From Bog-473 sp036489775 (GTDB lineage Bacteria > Actinomycetota > Acidimicrobiia > Acidimicrobiales > RAAP-2), in assembly GCA_036489775.1 (NCBI GenBank), contig DASXFC010000060.1, forward strand, positions 9,853 to 73,852: 64,000 nt of DNA, written 5' to 3'. Made by a program: the position numbers and the translations under genes. Below, piece by piece: positions 37,384 through 45,936 of the stretch; positions within the stretch are counted from its first letter, which is position 1; the number at the start of each line of letters is the position of its first letter. The notes under the pieces are model-generated. The model searched no databases. It was not told the origin of the DNA and saw only the letters and a list, made by a program, of their open reading frames with translations.

Positions 37384-38705
37384 AGAACGACCACGTGGCG
37401 AAGCCACTTTGTTTGCAAGACACCGGGACGATCGGGTGCTATGAGTCGAACCGGGAAGCCGTGGTCAAGGTCGAGGACTTCCCCGTTCAGCTCCAGGGCG
37501 AGCAATGTGTCGGGGTCGACGGCGTGCTGGGGGTCAATGACGGAAGACGAGTAAAGCTGTGACTGGGGCTCAATGGACTGCACCATGACCTTCGATCCCT
37601 TGGGCGCCCCCACCATCTCGAGCAGGAACGGGAGGGACACCCCGCGCCAGGCCGCCGCGGCGCTCCAACCTTCGACACATTCGATTGGCAGCCCGGCGAC
37701 GCGCTGGGGCATGGCGCGCAGTTCGTCAAGTGAAAACGACCGGGGGTGCCGGCACTTCCCGCCCACAACGAGGCGGTAGTCGGCGCTCATTGCCTGCTCG
37801 ATCACACCGGCACCGATGGCAGTCTTGTTGACCGGAACACTCTGCGGGCCGGTGGTGGGATTGCGTGGGGCGAGTACGGCCAGGTCCCGCAGGGGCGCCA
37901 CCGTCTCGCCGGCCACGGTGAGCAGAAGCACTGCCGCGCCACCGCCCACCGCGGCAAGGAAGCCACGTCGGTTGAGGCCCGCGTCGACCACTGGCTCGGC
38001 GGCCGCGATCATCTCGGTGCTCGGGACTAACTCCTTGTCTGTCTTCGTGTGACGTCCCGACACGATATCCCGGGTGAGCGACAACTTCGCCCCGACGTGG
38101 ACGATCAGGGCGCCGATAGTGATCCATGCCACGTAGAAATGGGCCACGGTGAAGTTGAACGGCATGGGGCTGTACCAGTAGGCGATGTTGGCGACCCCGG
38201 TAGCCAACTCGAAGAGCGCACCACCCACCAAAGGCACGAGGCTGATCCGCTCCAGGGCATGGGCCACACTGCGAACGGGGGGGTACGCGAAGAAGTTGGG
38301 ATAGACGACCCACAACTTCGCCAGCAGCAGGGGAATAGCGATGATACCGGTGAGGACATGAATACCTTCAGTGATCCTGAAGGTATTGACGGGACGTACT
38401 GGTAGGTGGAACCAATAAGGAGGGTGCTGAGCCAGATAGTCCACCATGCCGGTGAGGAAGCACACGGTAAAGCTGACGCCGAGGGTGATGCCGAGGACCG
38501 CGGCCAGCCATTCGCTGTGCAGCTGACTGTGGAAACGCCGGCGGATCCGGGCCACCTGGTCCTCGGCCCTCGCACTGAGTGGCGCGGCCAACCGGCGCAG
38601 GCGGTTCTCCAATCGTGCTTCGATGCTCTGGGCCCGCACGAGCGCGCGGCGCGGATCGATCAGCGCCACCGGGTAGCCACGCGGACATCCGAGTGCTGGC
38701 ACCAA
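37380..38705 (-). CDS. Cytochrome b561-like/molybdopterin oxidoreductase fusion
   Basis: A 441-residue membrane oxidoreductase. The first half has four or more transmembrane segments with histidines (WFHLPVRPVNTFRITEGIH, VAHFYVAWITIGALIVHVG), like a di-heme cytochrome b. After a linker, RRGFLAAVGGGAAVLLLTV is an anchor or Tat-like segment. The C-terminal domain is sulfite-oxidase-fold, with the molybdenum-ligand Cys expected in LPIECVEGWSAAAAW and the end LQTKWLRHVVVL. It would couple a substrate reaction outside the membrane to quinones. Start TTG 38705 is uncertain; GTG 38669 is possible. Confidence 0.85.
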   Translation of the reverse strand: MVPALGCPRGYPVALIDPRRALVRAQSIEARLENRLRRLAAPLSARAEDQVARIRRRFHSQLHSEWLAAVLGITLGVSFTVCFLTGMVDYLAQHPPYWFHLPVRPVNTFRITEGIHVLTGIIAIPLLLAKLWVVYPNFFAYPPVRSVAHALERISLVPLVGGALFELATGVANIAYWYSPMPFNFTVAHFYVAWITIGALIVHVGAKLSLTRDIVSGRHTKTDKELVPSTEMIAAAEPVVDAGLNRRGFLAAVGGGAAVLLLTVAGETVAPLRDLAVLAPRNPTTGPQSVPVNKTAIGAGVIEQAMSADYRLVVGGKCRHPRSFSLDELRAMPQRVAGLPIECVEGWSAAAAWRGVSLPFLLEMVGAPKGSKVMVQSIEPQSQLYSSSVIDPQHAVDPDTLLALELNGEVLDLDHGFPVRLIAPDRPGVLQTKWLRHVVVL

Positions 38706-38899
38706 GGACTCGCGACCAACATGGACCGACCGTACCCTTGAGTTCGGCGATGATCGCCTCTCAGAACCTTACAAAAGGTGAAATTGGCCTCGCCCTTCCA
38801 CGCCACGATGTGGCCACCAGCCGTTGGTCCTGGTTGTAAGCAACTTTTAAGCTCCCCGCGGGCACGAGGTCGGAGGCACTCCCTAGGCTGGGCGTTTCC

Positions 38900-39640
38900 A
38901 TGTGCCCATCGTCCGCTTCCCCTGACACGATTCACCATCAGGGCGATACCTCGGAATCAAGCATTCTTGTCGTGGACGACGAAGATGTTGTCCGAGACGT
39001 CGTAGTCCGCTACCTCGAACACGAGGGCATGCAGACCGTGCAGGCCGCTGACGGCGAAGAGGCGCGCCGGATCGTCGAACTGAATCCCCCGGATCTTGTC
39101 ATCCTCGACGTCATGGTGCCCAAGGTGAACGGGCTAGACCTGTGCGGCTGGATCCGGGAAAGGAGCAACATTCCGGTGATCCTCCTGACCGCTCGAGGCG
39201 AAGAATCGGACCGGATCACCGGGCTGGAGCTGGGCGCCGACGATTACGTGGTCAAGCCCTTCTCACCACGTGAGCTGGTCATCAGGGTCAAGGCGATCCT
39301 CCGCCGAACGGGGAGCGGGCAACGACGATCACCCGAAGTCCTAGAAGTCGCCGGGCTGACCATCGACGGCCAGTCGCGCCGGGTACACCGAGCGGGCTCG
39401 GAGGTCACCCTGACCGCGACGGAGTTCGACCTGCTCTACTGCCTGGCCAGCCATCCACAGACAGTGTTCTCACGGGAACAGCTGATGTCGCAGGTTTGGC
39501 GCTATGAGGCAGCCCTCGACGCCGGCACGAGCACGGTTACGGTGCACGTGCGGCGGCTTCGGGAGAAGATTGAGGATGATCCCTCCGATCCCCAGATCAT
39601 CATCACGATCTGGGGCGTGGGCTACCGGTTCGAGGCATGA
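38900..39640 (+). CDS. OmpR-family response regulator
   Basis: A 246-residue regulator. The receiver has DDE at about residues 26-28, the phosphorylation Asp at 70 (VILDVMVPKV) and the Lys in VVKPFSPRE. The C-terminal winged helix includes LTATEFDLLYCLASHPQ and VWRYEAALDAGTSTVTVHV. The first 20 residues look non-conserved, so the true start may lie inside. It is followed by a kinase gene that overlaps by four bases. Likely controls its neighbours, possibly the ABC operon facing it. Confidence 0.94.
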   Translation: MCPSSASPDTIHHQGDTSESSILVVDDEDVVRDVVVRYLEHEGMQTVQAADGEEARRIVELNPPDLVILDVMVPKVNGLDLCGWIRERSNIPVILLTARGEESDRITGLELGADDYVVKPFSPRELVIRVKAILRRTGSGQRRSPEVLEVAGLTIDGQSRRVHRAGSEVTLTATEFDLLYCLASHPQTVFSREQLMSQVWRYEAALDAGTSTVTVHVRRLREKIEDDPSDPQIIITIWGVGYRFEA

Positions 39641-40857
39641 CGCCAGTCGGTATCGGGGTTGGCCTTGGGACGCTGTTGATCGGCACTGTCGCCGCCTTCG
39701 CCCTGCGCTCCCTGCGTTCAGTACGCCAACAATTGACGGGGCTGGCACTCGTCGCTGTCATTCTTCCTCTCGGCGCAGTCCTGGTCTCGGGACTGGTGAT
39801 GTTCGACATGGGCAACGAGGCGGATTTCGTGTTCATCACCTGCGCGGTCACCACTAGTGGCCTCCTCGGGGCGTTCGTTCTGGCCCGCAACATCGTCCGC
39901 CCGCTCGATACCATACGAACGGCATCGCAGCAGCTCGCATCGGGAGACTTCGGTGCCCGTGCCCCGCAGCAGGGACCGATGGAACTGTCAGAGCTTGGCT
40001 CTACCTTCAACGGTATGGCTGCACATCTTGAGGAAGCCTTCGATGCTCGCCGCGAGCTGGTGGCGTGGGCCAGCCACGACTTGCGCGCCCCGATCACCTC
40101 GCTCCAAGCGATGCTCGAAGCCATCGAAGACGGCATCGTGGAACCTCGGCACTACCTGAACGCCTTACAGAGCCAGGTACGCCTCCTCGGTGCACTAGTC
40201 GACGACCTCTTCGAATTGGCGTGCATCGACTCGGGTGCGGTGAGCCTCGACTTTGACAGCGTCGACGTGGCTCTCCTCGTGGCTAGCTGTGTGCACCGCT
40301 TCGACGCCGAGGCTCGTGCCCGAGGTATCTCACTGTCGGCGGCGCGACGGGGCGGCACGACCCAGTCACGCTGTGTACCCGACAAGATAGAGCGGATCCT
40401 GACCAATCTGATCACCAATTCCGTGCGCTACACCCCTGCCGGAGGTCGGATCACCGTTTCCATCGCCGGTGGCGCTGGCGCTGTCTTTGTTTCCGTCGAG
40501 GACACCGGGATCGGTATCGCACCCGATATGGCCGAGCGCGTCTTCGAACCGTTCTGGCGGGCCGACCAGGCCCGCACTTCCGCCAGCGGGGGGGCCGGAC
40601 TCGGATTGGCCATCGCTCGCGGCCTCATCGAAGCGCAGGGGGGACGGATATGGGCGGAGCCGCCCCCCTCCGGAGGAACGAGGATCACGTTCGTGCTGCC
40701 TGCCCTGGCCGATGAAGGCGACTCCACGCTGGATCCGTCAACCCTCGCCGTGGCCAGGGCGTACTTCGCCGAGCAATTTCTCGCGGGTCCAGGGGTCCAC
40801 CATGGAACATCGCGGGACATCACATCCCTCGCCGAGCCCCCTCCCCTTCGGGGCTGA
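39637..40857 (+). CDS. Sensor histidine kinase
   Basis: A 406-residue membrane kinase. Three hydrophobic segments occur near residues 5-25, 33-56 and 64-84, with almost no extracytoplasmic domain. A HAMP-like region follows (ARNIVRPLDTIRTA), then the dimerisation box WASHDLRAPITSLQ with the phospho-His at 147, the N-box LITNSVRYTPAGG, G1 DTGIGIAPDMAERVFEPF and G2 GGAGLGLAIARGL. It would phosphorylate the upstream regulator. The short sensing loops suggest a signal in the membrane. Confidence 0.93.
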   Translation: MTPVGIGVGLGTLLIGTVAAFALRSLRSVRQQLTGLALVAVILPLGAVLVSGLVMFDMGNEADFVFITCAVTTSGLLGAFVLARNIVRPLDTIRTASQQLASGDFGARAPQQGPMELSELGSTFNGMAAHLEEAFDARRELVAWASHDLRAPITSLQAMLEAIEDGIVEPRHYLNALQSQVRLLGALVDDLFELACIDSGAVSLDFDSVDVALLVASCVHRFDAEARARGISLSAARRGGTTQSRCVPDKIERILTNLITNSVRYTPAGGRITVSIAGGAGAVFVSVEDTGIGIAPDMAERVFEPFWRADQARTSASGGAGLGLAIARGLIEAQGGRIWAEPPPSGGTRITFVLPALADEGDSTLDPSTLAVARAYFAEQFLAGPGVHHGTSRDITSLAEPPPLRG

Positions 40858-40864
40858 ACCCTCC

Positions 40865-41620
40865 TCACTTCGCCTTTCGGAACCGCCTGGGAAGCTGGGC
40901 GCCGAAGGCGTTCGCCACTGCGTTGGCGCCGACGTTGGACAGCGCCGTCGCGCCAGAGGACAGGATGCTTTCAACCCCCACGGACTGCACTTCCCTCTCG
41001 AGGACCGAATGGACGTTCACCATGCCTGCGCCGGTCTGGCGAACGACTGCGGCGATGGCATTGTCGTAGGCCGACACTGTCGACTCCAATGCAGCCGACG
41101 AGAGGGTCGGGCCACCTTGGGAGTTGCAGCGCGAGGGGTCGGATTCGCAGGACACCAGGGCAGGGGAGACATCGGGCGGTGCCGCATTGGCCAATAAGAC
41201 CGTGGCGCCCGCGTTTTTGAGCGCCTCCACCAGTTGCTGCAGCTCCTGCCCATAGACCACGGGCGTCGTACCGGCGATGATGTCGGCCGTGCCGAGCCAT
41301 ACGGTAGCTAGCTCGGGGTGCACGGCCAGCGCTTGCGGAAGGACGCTGCTGAGGACCTCGGCGACGGTCTGGCCGCGTGAGGTGAGATCGTAAAGGACAC
41401 TGCCTGTCCCCAGGGTCGAGCGGTAGAAGATCTGGGTCCATTGCGAGCGGAGGCCCGGCGGGCCACCTCGGAGCTCGTTGGCGCCGCTGTCTCCGATGGC
41501 GACGAAGACGTACGCCGGACCACGGCCGTTCGCACTGGCCGTGGTCGCCGGATTGAGGCTCGAGCACGCAGCCGAGCCCAGGGCAACCAGCGCAAGGGCG
41601 CCAATGAGAGCACGCCGCAT
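40865..41620 (-). CDS. SGNH/GDSL hydrolase lipoprotein
   Basis: A 251-residue exported protein. MRRALIGALALVALGSAAC is a lipoprotein signal with the lipid Cys at 19. The mature part has VAIGDSGANE (block I, catalytic Ser), a GTADI strand with a Gly (block III-like), LANAAPPD and an NVHS segment near the C-terminus. The ATG overlaps the permease stop by one base (TGATG). Convergent with the kinase gene at 7 bp. It may deacylate or hydrolyse an exported ester; substrate unknown. Confidence 0.75.
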   Translation of the reverse strand: MRRALIGALALVALGSAACSSLNPATTASANGRGPAYVFVAIGDSGANELRGGPPGLRSQWTQIFYRSTLGTGSVLYDLTSRGQTVAEVLSSVLPQALAVHPELATVWLGTADIIAGTTPVVYGQELQQLVEALKNAGATVLLANAAPPDVSPALVSCESDPSRCNSQGGPTLSSAALESTVSAYDNAIAAVVRQTGAGMVNVHSVLEREVQSVGVESILSSGATALSNVGANAVANAFGAQLPRRFRKAK

Positions 41621-42945
41621 CACGCCTCGACCGCCTCTCGCGCCGAGAGGCGCGCCGCCTGGCGTGCCGGGAAGGTACCCGCGAGGACGGACACAACCGT
41701 GGCCCCGAGCACCGCTCCGATCGGGATGCCCCAAGTCAAGGTGATGGGGACTCCCCGCAGGCCCTGGGATGTGAGGTAGTTGTTGGCGATGTCGCCAATG
41801 GCGACAAAGATGACGATGCCAATGACCGTGCCGGCGATGCCACCGAGCAGGCCCAAGAACCCAGCCTCCACGAGGAATGTACGCATCACGTCCCTGTCGC
41901 GAGCGCCAATGGCCTTCATGACCCCGATCTCCCTTCGACGCTCGCGGACTGCGGCCAGGAGTGCATTGGCGATGCCCAGAGCTGCTATCGCCAAGGCGAC
42001 GACACCAATGGCGGTCAAGATGAACTCAATGACATGGAGGTACTTCTCCACCGACACGATCAGGTCCTCAGGAGCACTACTCGAGTAGCCAATGGCGGCG
42101 ATCCGGCTGCGAACCGCTCCGACGTGGCTCAACTGATCGGCCTCCACCAGTGCGCCGATGTAGGGGGACTGGGGCGCATCCGAGTCCCCGTTCGCTCTCC
42201 CACCGGCCGTCCAACGGACATCGGTGGCGACCAGACCGGGGTAGCCCAGGAACTGCCCGGAGCCCACCTGCTGGTTGACCACGCCCACAATCTCCAACGT
42301 GGACCACCGCAACCCGACACTGAAGTTCCTCGTCAGGACCCTGAAGGCCCCCAGCTCCACATCGGTGCCGATCACCTCGTGGGCCGCGCTATCAGTGAGG
42401 CCGAGCTGGGCCAGATAGGCCTCCGTGACGTCCACCTCGGTAGAAGAATGCACGGCGGGGTATTTCCCGGCCACCAGGGTGATCGGGAGCGAATTGACCT
42501 GGTCCAGGTCGACACCAACCACATCGGTGCCATAGGTGGGCGGGTCAGTGGAAGAGCCTCGTGCGGTGCCGCATCCGCCTCCGGGCTGACACAAGCTGGA
42601 ACCCGCGGGCAGGCCCGCTGGGGGGATCACAATGACCCCCGCCTGCAGGATCGGGACCACCGCGGTGACATTGCGGATGTTCTTCATGGAGCTGAGGGCG
42701 GCGGCGGTCAGCACCTTCGACGGTCCGGGCGTGGGGTTGTCCAGCCCCTCCTCACTCGGGTTGGGAGCAGCGGCTGAGACCGAGATCCCGGCTAGCGCGC
42801 CACCGTTGGTGATCTGGTCAATCACCCTGGTGCGGCCCGTGTCAGCGATCGCCACTAGGGCCGTCAGCATGGCGGTGGCCAGGGCAACCGCGACCATCGT
42901 CAAAACGGCGCGACCAGGACGTCGTCGGAGTTCGCGCCGAGCCAT
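41620..42945 (-). CDS. ABC transporter permease, FtsX/MacB type
   Basis: A 441-residue permease. One N-terminal transmembrane segment (VLTMVAVALATAMLTALVA), a large extracytoplasmic domain of about 220 residues, then three transmembrane segments including IGVVALAIAALGIANALLAAV and RRREIGVMKAIGARDRDVMR, which is the conserved FtsX cytoplasmic loop. Part of a three-gene export-type unit with the ATPase upstream and a lipoprotein hydrolase downstream. Such systems use mechanical work on periplasmic partners. Confidence 0.92.
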   Translation of the reverse strand: MARRELRRRPGRAVLTMVAVALATAMLTALVAIADTGRTRVIDQITNGGALAGISVSAAAPNPSEEGLDNPTPGPSKVLTAAALSSMKNIRNVTAVVPILQAGVIVIPPAGLPAGSSLCQPGGGCGTARGSSTDPPTYGTDVVGVDLDQVNSLPITLVAGKYPAVHSSTEVDVTEAYLAQLGLTDSAAHEVIGTDVELGAFRVLTRNFSVGLRWSTLEIVGVVNQQVGSGQFLGYPGLVATDVRWTAGGRANGDSDAPQSPYIGALVEADQLSHVGAVRSRIAAIGYSSSAPEDLIVSVEKYLHVIEFILTAIGVVALAIAALGIANALLAAVRERRREIGVMKAIGARDRDVMRTFLVEAGFLGLLGGIAGTVIGIVIFVAIGDIANNYLTSQGLRGVPITLTWGIPIGAVLGATVVSVLAGTFPARQAARLSAREAVEA

Positions 42946-42993
42946 GGAGATCGCATCACGCCAATCCGTGTCGCCACCGCCTCTTCATGCCGG

Positions 42994-43674
42994 TCACCCC
43001 ACCTCGGCCAGTCGGCCCTGATCGAGCGAGAGATGGACGTCCGCGTGTTCCGCCATCGCCGGATTGTGCGTGACCACGAGCACCGTGCATCCCCTCTGGC
43101 TGCGCAGGGATTCCAGCAGGTCAGCCACCGTCTCCGTCGCTTCGACGTCGAGGTTCCCAGTGGGTTCATCAGCCAGGATGAGGCCAGGGTCGTTGGCAAT
43201 GGCGCGAGCGATGGCCACGCGCTGCCGCTCCCCACCCGACAACTCAGAAGGCCGATGGCTCAGCCGACCTTCCAGGCCGACGTCACCGAGCAGTTCCCTC
43301 GCCCGCAGGCGCCGCGCCTTGGGTGCGGCGCCACTCAGGGTCAGAGCCAACTCGACATTCTCAAGGGCGGTGCATGCTTCGAGGAGCCCGAAATGTTGAA
43401 AGACGAATCCGACGGACTTCCTGCGATAGACGGCCAGCTCATCTCCTTTGAGGGATCCGAGGTCGGTCCCGTTGACCGTGACGCGGCCGCTCTGGGGTGG
43501 CTCCAGGCCGCCGAGCACGGCTAGGAGGGTCGACTTCCCAGACCCTGATCGACCCACGAGTGAGGCGTAGGACCCAGCCTCAATCACGAAGCTCACTTCC
43601 TGGAGCACATCGAGTCTTCCTTCACGCCGCACGTAGCAGTGCGAGAGTCTCTCGACTTCAACAAACGGTGCCAT
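42994..43674 (-). CDS. ABC transporter ATP-binding protein, MacB/LolD type
   Basis: A 226-residue ATPase. Walker A is GRSGSGKST, the signature is ELSGGERQRVAIARA, Walker B is LILADEPTGNLD, and the H-loop is VVTHNPAM. The motif set is that of the FtsX-partner family. The ATG at 43674 is preceded by GTG, which is another candidate. First gene of the export unit at 40865-43674; the 313-bp gap upstream would hold its promoter. Confidence 0.94.
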   Translation of the reverse strand: MAPFVEVERLSHCYVRREGRLDVLQEVSFVIEAGSYASLVGRSGSGKSTLLAVLGGLEPPQSGRVTVNGTDLGSLKGDELAVYRRKSVGFVFQHFGLLEACTALENVELALTLSGAAPKARRLRARELLGDVGLEGRLSHRPSELSGGERQRVAIARAIANDPGLILADEPTGNLDVEATETVADLLESLRSQRGCTVLVVTHNPAMAEHADVHLSLDQGRLAEVG

Positions 43675-43677
43675 CAC

Positions 43678-43990
43678 CGTGCGGTCGTTCGGCCGATGGC
43701 GACCGTCTGGCCGGCCCGGGTGACAGGGCGCTGACCGGGTCGCCTCACCGGCCTCACCCTAGGGGTGGAGGCACGCGAAGTGGCCGCGCCATCCTTAAGA
43801 AACGATGAAAACGCTTGTGGGCCAGCCTCTGCGATGCGACGGCGTCAATGGATCAAGAACAGGGACCCATGCGACTGATGGGAGCGCCGTCCCGATCCAC
43901 GGCCTTCGAGTCCAGCGATGACGGTGAACGACGGCATTGGGCACCACATACCCGCTCGTGCCACGCCTCATCTACACGGCCCCGACTGCG
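43678..43990. other. Intergenic region, no gene seen
   Basis: About 313 bp upstream of the ABC export operon and downstream of the ferredoxin reductase gene. A CCTTAAGAAACGATGAAAAC AT-richer patch near 43790 could hold the ABC operon promoter, but no clear -35/-10 pair was found. No RNA or repeat was recognised. Confidence 0.5.
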
Positions 43991-44701
43991 TTAGCCGGAT
44001 GGCCCGAACCGCTCGACGCGGATCTGCTCGATTGAAAAGCCCATCTCTTGGAGGATGTCGGTAGCGGCGTCGGCGAACCCGGTGGAGCCGCAGACATATG
44101 CGGTGGAATCCATCATCTCTGGTTCGTCCATGATGGCTGATGCCACGTCGCCCTTTGTGAGCCGTGCCGGGGACCTCGTCGTGAATGGCGCGAGTTGGGT
44201 GTAGACGACCGTCGATTCGGGCCCCGGCAGTTCGTCTGCGTAGTACAAGTCGGCAGGCGTTCGGACGGACACGAGCAATCGCACCAGGTCGGGACGTCGA
44301 TCTCGGCGAGCGACGCGAAGCATGGCCATGAGAGGCACAACGCCGGAACCACCACCGATTAGTACGGCAGGAGTGGTTCCGTCCCAGACGAAGTAGCGCC
44401 CAATGGGGCCACGGACCTCCAGTACGTCGCCGACCTCGACTACGTCATGGAGGAAGCTCGACACCTCGCCCTCTTCGAGACGCTCGACGGTCAGCTCGAA
44501 CTCACGAGATCCATCGGGCGCGGACGCCACCGAGTAGGACCGGGAGGCGGTGTAGCCGTCAGGAGCGGTCAGCCGCACGACGTAGTGCTGGCCCGCGAGA
44601 TGGCGAACCGGATCCCTTAGCGCCAGCCGAAAGGTCTTGGCTCGAACCGTCTCCCGCCGGATCGCCACGACGGTGGCGGTCTCCCAGCTGGTCGGACGCA
44701 C
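43991..44701 (-). CDS. Ferredoxin-reductase-like FAD/NAD oxidoreductase
   Basis: A 236-residue flavin reductase. SRSYSVAS is the FAD-binding RxYS motif, GGGSGVVPLMAMLR binds the dinucleotide phosphates, and the C-terminal YVCGSTGFADAA matches the CGxxxF-type NAD site. No [2Fe-2S] domain is attached. The sulfite-oxidase-like gene lies 19 bp upstream; this pair is a recurrent neighbourhood in actinobacteria, in which the reductase may pass electrons for the molybdenum enzyme. Start is GTG 44701. Confidence 0.9.
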   Translation of the reverse strand: MRPTSWETATVVAIRRETVRAKTFRLALRDPVRHLAGQHYVVRLTAPDGYTASRSYSVASAPDGSREFELTVERLEEGEVSSFLHDVVEVGDVLEVRGPIGRYFVWDGTTPAVLIGGGSGVVPLMAMLRVARRDRRPDLVRLLVSVRTPADLYYADELPGPESTVVYTQLAPFTTRSPARLTKGDVASAIMDEPEMMDSTAYVCGSTGFADAATDILQEMGFSIEQIRVERFGPSG

Positions 44702-44719
44702 TAGAGCCGGGGAAACGGG

Positions 44720-45330
44720 TCAGTCCCCTTGGTAGCGCTGCTCGAGCCAAGGGTCACCTCGGTCGTGATACCCGTTCTGCTCCCAGAATCCGGGCTCGTC
44801 GTGGTCGAGCAATCGGAGGCCCGCGATCCATTTGGCGCTCTTCCAGAAGTACAGGTGCGGGACGAGGAGCCGAGCTGGACCGCCATGGTCGACGGGGAGC
44901 GGTTCACCGTCCACCTCCCAAACCACCCACGCCTTGCCGTTCCGGACATCGTCCAACGGCAGGTTGGTCGTGTAGCCGGTGTGACTGAAAGCCATGACAT
45001 GCGTGGCCCGTGGCAGAGGTTCGGCCGCCGCCAGGAGTGTGTCGACGGACACCCCATCGAATGTCATGTCGAACTTCGACCAGGTTGTGACGCAGTGAAT
45101 GGCGCCTTCAAACCGAGAGCGGGGCAACGTCTGAATCTGGTCCCATGTCCACACGACTGGGTGCGACGCCAGTCCCTCGACACGAAATGTCCAGGTCTCG
45201 GTGTCAAGCTTTGGCGTGGCCTCCGCGTTGAGGACCGGCCAGTTCCCCCCGCGTCGTACTGGCCCGGGGGAAGACGAGGGTCGCGCTCACCTCGATGCCG
45301 CCCGATGAAGCCTCTCGTTGAGCCAGCCAT
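44720..45330 (-). pseudogene. Sulfite-oxidase-like molybdopterin enzyme, frameshifted
   Basis: Two frames together make one about 200-residue sulfite-oxidase-fold protein. The first encodes MAGSTRGF to LPPGQYDAGG; the second resumes NWPVLNAEATPKLDTETW, then AIHCVTTWSKFDMTFDGVSV with the molybdenum-ligand Cys, and ends YHDRGDPWLEQRYQGD. The break is at a run of six G on the minus strand (45245-45250); one added G restores the frame exactly. The enzyme is either broken by a one-base deletion or the assembly has an error. All key residues downstream are intact, so the lesion is recent or false. Confidence 0.85.
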
Positions 45331-45358
45331 GAGCCTCTAAGTCTAAGGTGTTTTTGTC

Positions 45359-45703
45359 ATGCCTCTTCAAGTCAGACGCATCTATGACAGCGCAAATCCC
45401 CAAGACGGTTTCCGTGTCCTCGTCGACCGGCTCTGGCCTCGAGGCATTTCAAAAGAACGGGCCGCAATCGACCGGTGGCTGAAAGAGATCGCACCCAGCA
45501 ATGAACTGCGTACGTGGTTCGGTCACCGCTCGGACCGATTCTCGGACTTCACCAACAGGTACGTATCCGAGCTCGAAGGCAATCCGGCAATTGAAGAACT
45601 ATTGGGAATTGTGCACTCAAATCCAACTGTGACGTTGCTTTACGGCGCCAAAGACGACACCATCAATCACGCCAATGTCCTGGCTCACTATCTCGATCGT
45701 TGA
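45359..45703 (+). CDS. DUF488 family protein
   Basis: A 114-residue small protein of the DUF488 family, recognised by IYDSANPQDGFRVLVDRLWPRGISKE at the N-terminus (two segments) and VTLLYGAKDDTINHANVLA at the C-terminus. The function is not established. It lies divergent from the sulfite-oxidase-like gene, with 28 bp between the two starts. Confidence 0.9.
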   Translation: MPLQVRRIYDSANPQDGFRVLVDRLWPRGISKERAAIDRWLKEIAPSNELRTWFGHRSDRFSDFTNRYVSELEGNPAIEELLGIVHSNPTVTLLYGAKDDTINHANVLAHYLDR

Positions 45704-45936
45704 TAGTCGGGGTCGAATTCCAAGAGGTGCACTAAGCGCACATTTCTGACCACAGACTCGAACCGCGATTTTAGAAGATCAAGTCGTTCAGAGCAGGGCC
45801 GCTCCCCGCCGGGCCGCGAAGAAATCGTCTCATTTCTGTCGAGTACCCGTAGCGTTCCCAACGTGACACACCCCATGCGCAGACCACAAGAACGTTGGTG
45901 ACACGCTTCGCCCATGAGCGTTGTCGCGAGCTGCTC

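Noticed and set aside
43869..43995. Small plus-strand reading frame in the gap before the ABC operon
   Set aside because: It has a weak ribosome site, unremarkable composition and no family pattern; it runs into the ferredoxin reductase gene.
45735..45755. GTGC...GCAC palindrome in the gap after the DUF488 gene
   Set aside because: Four-base arms are too short to separate from chance.
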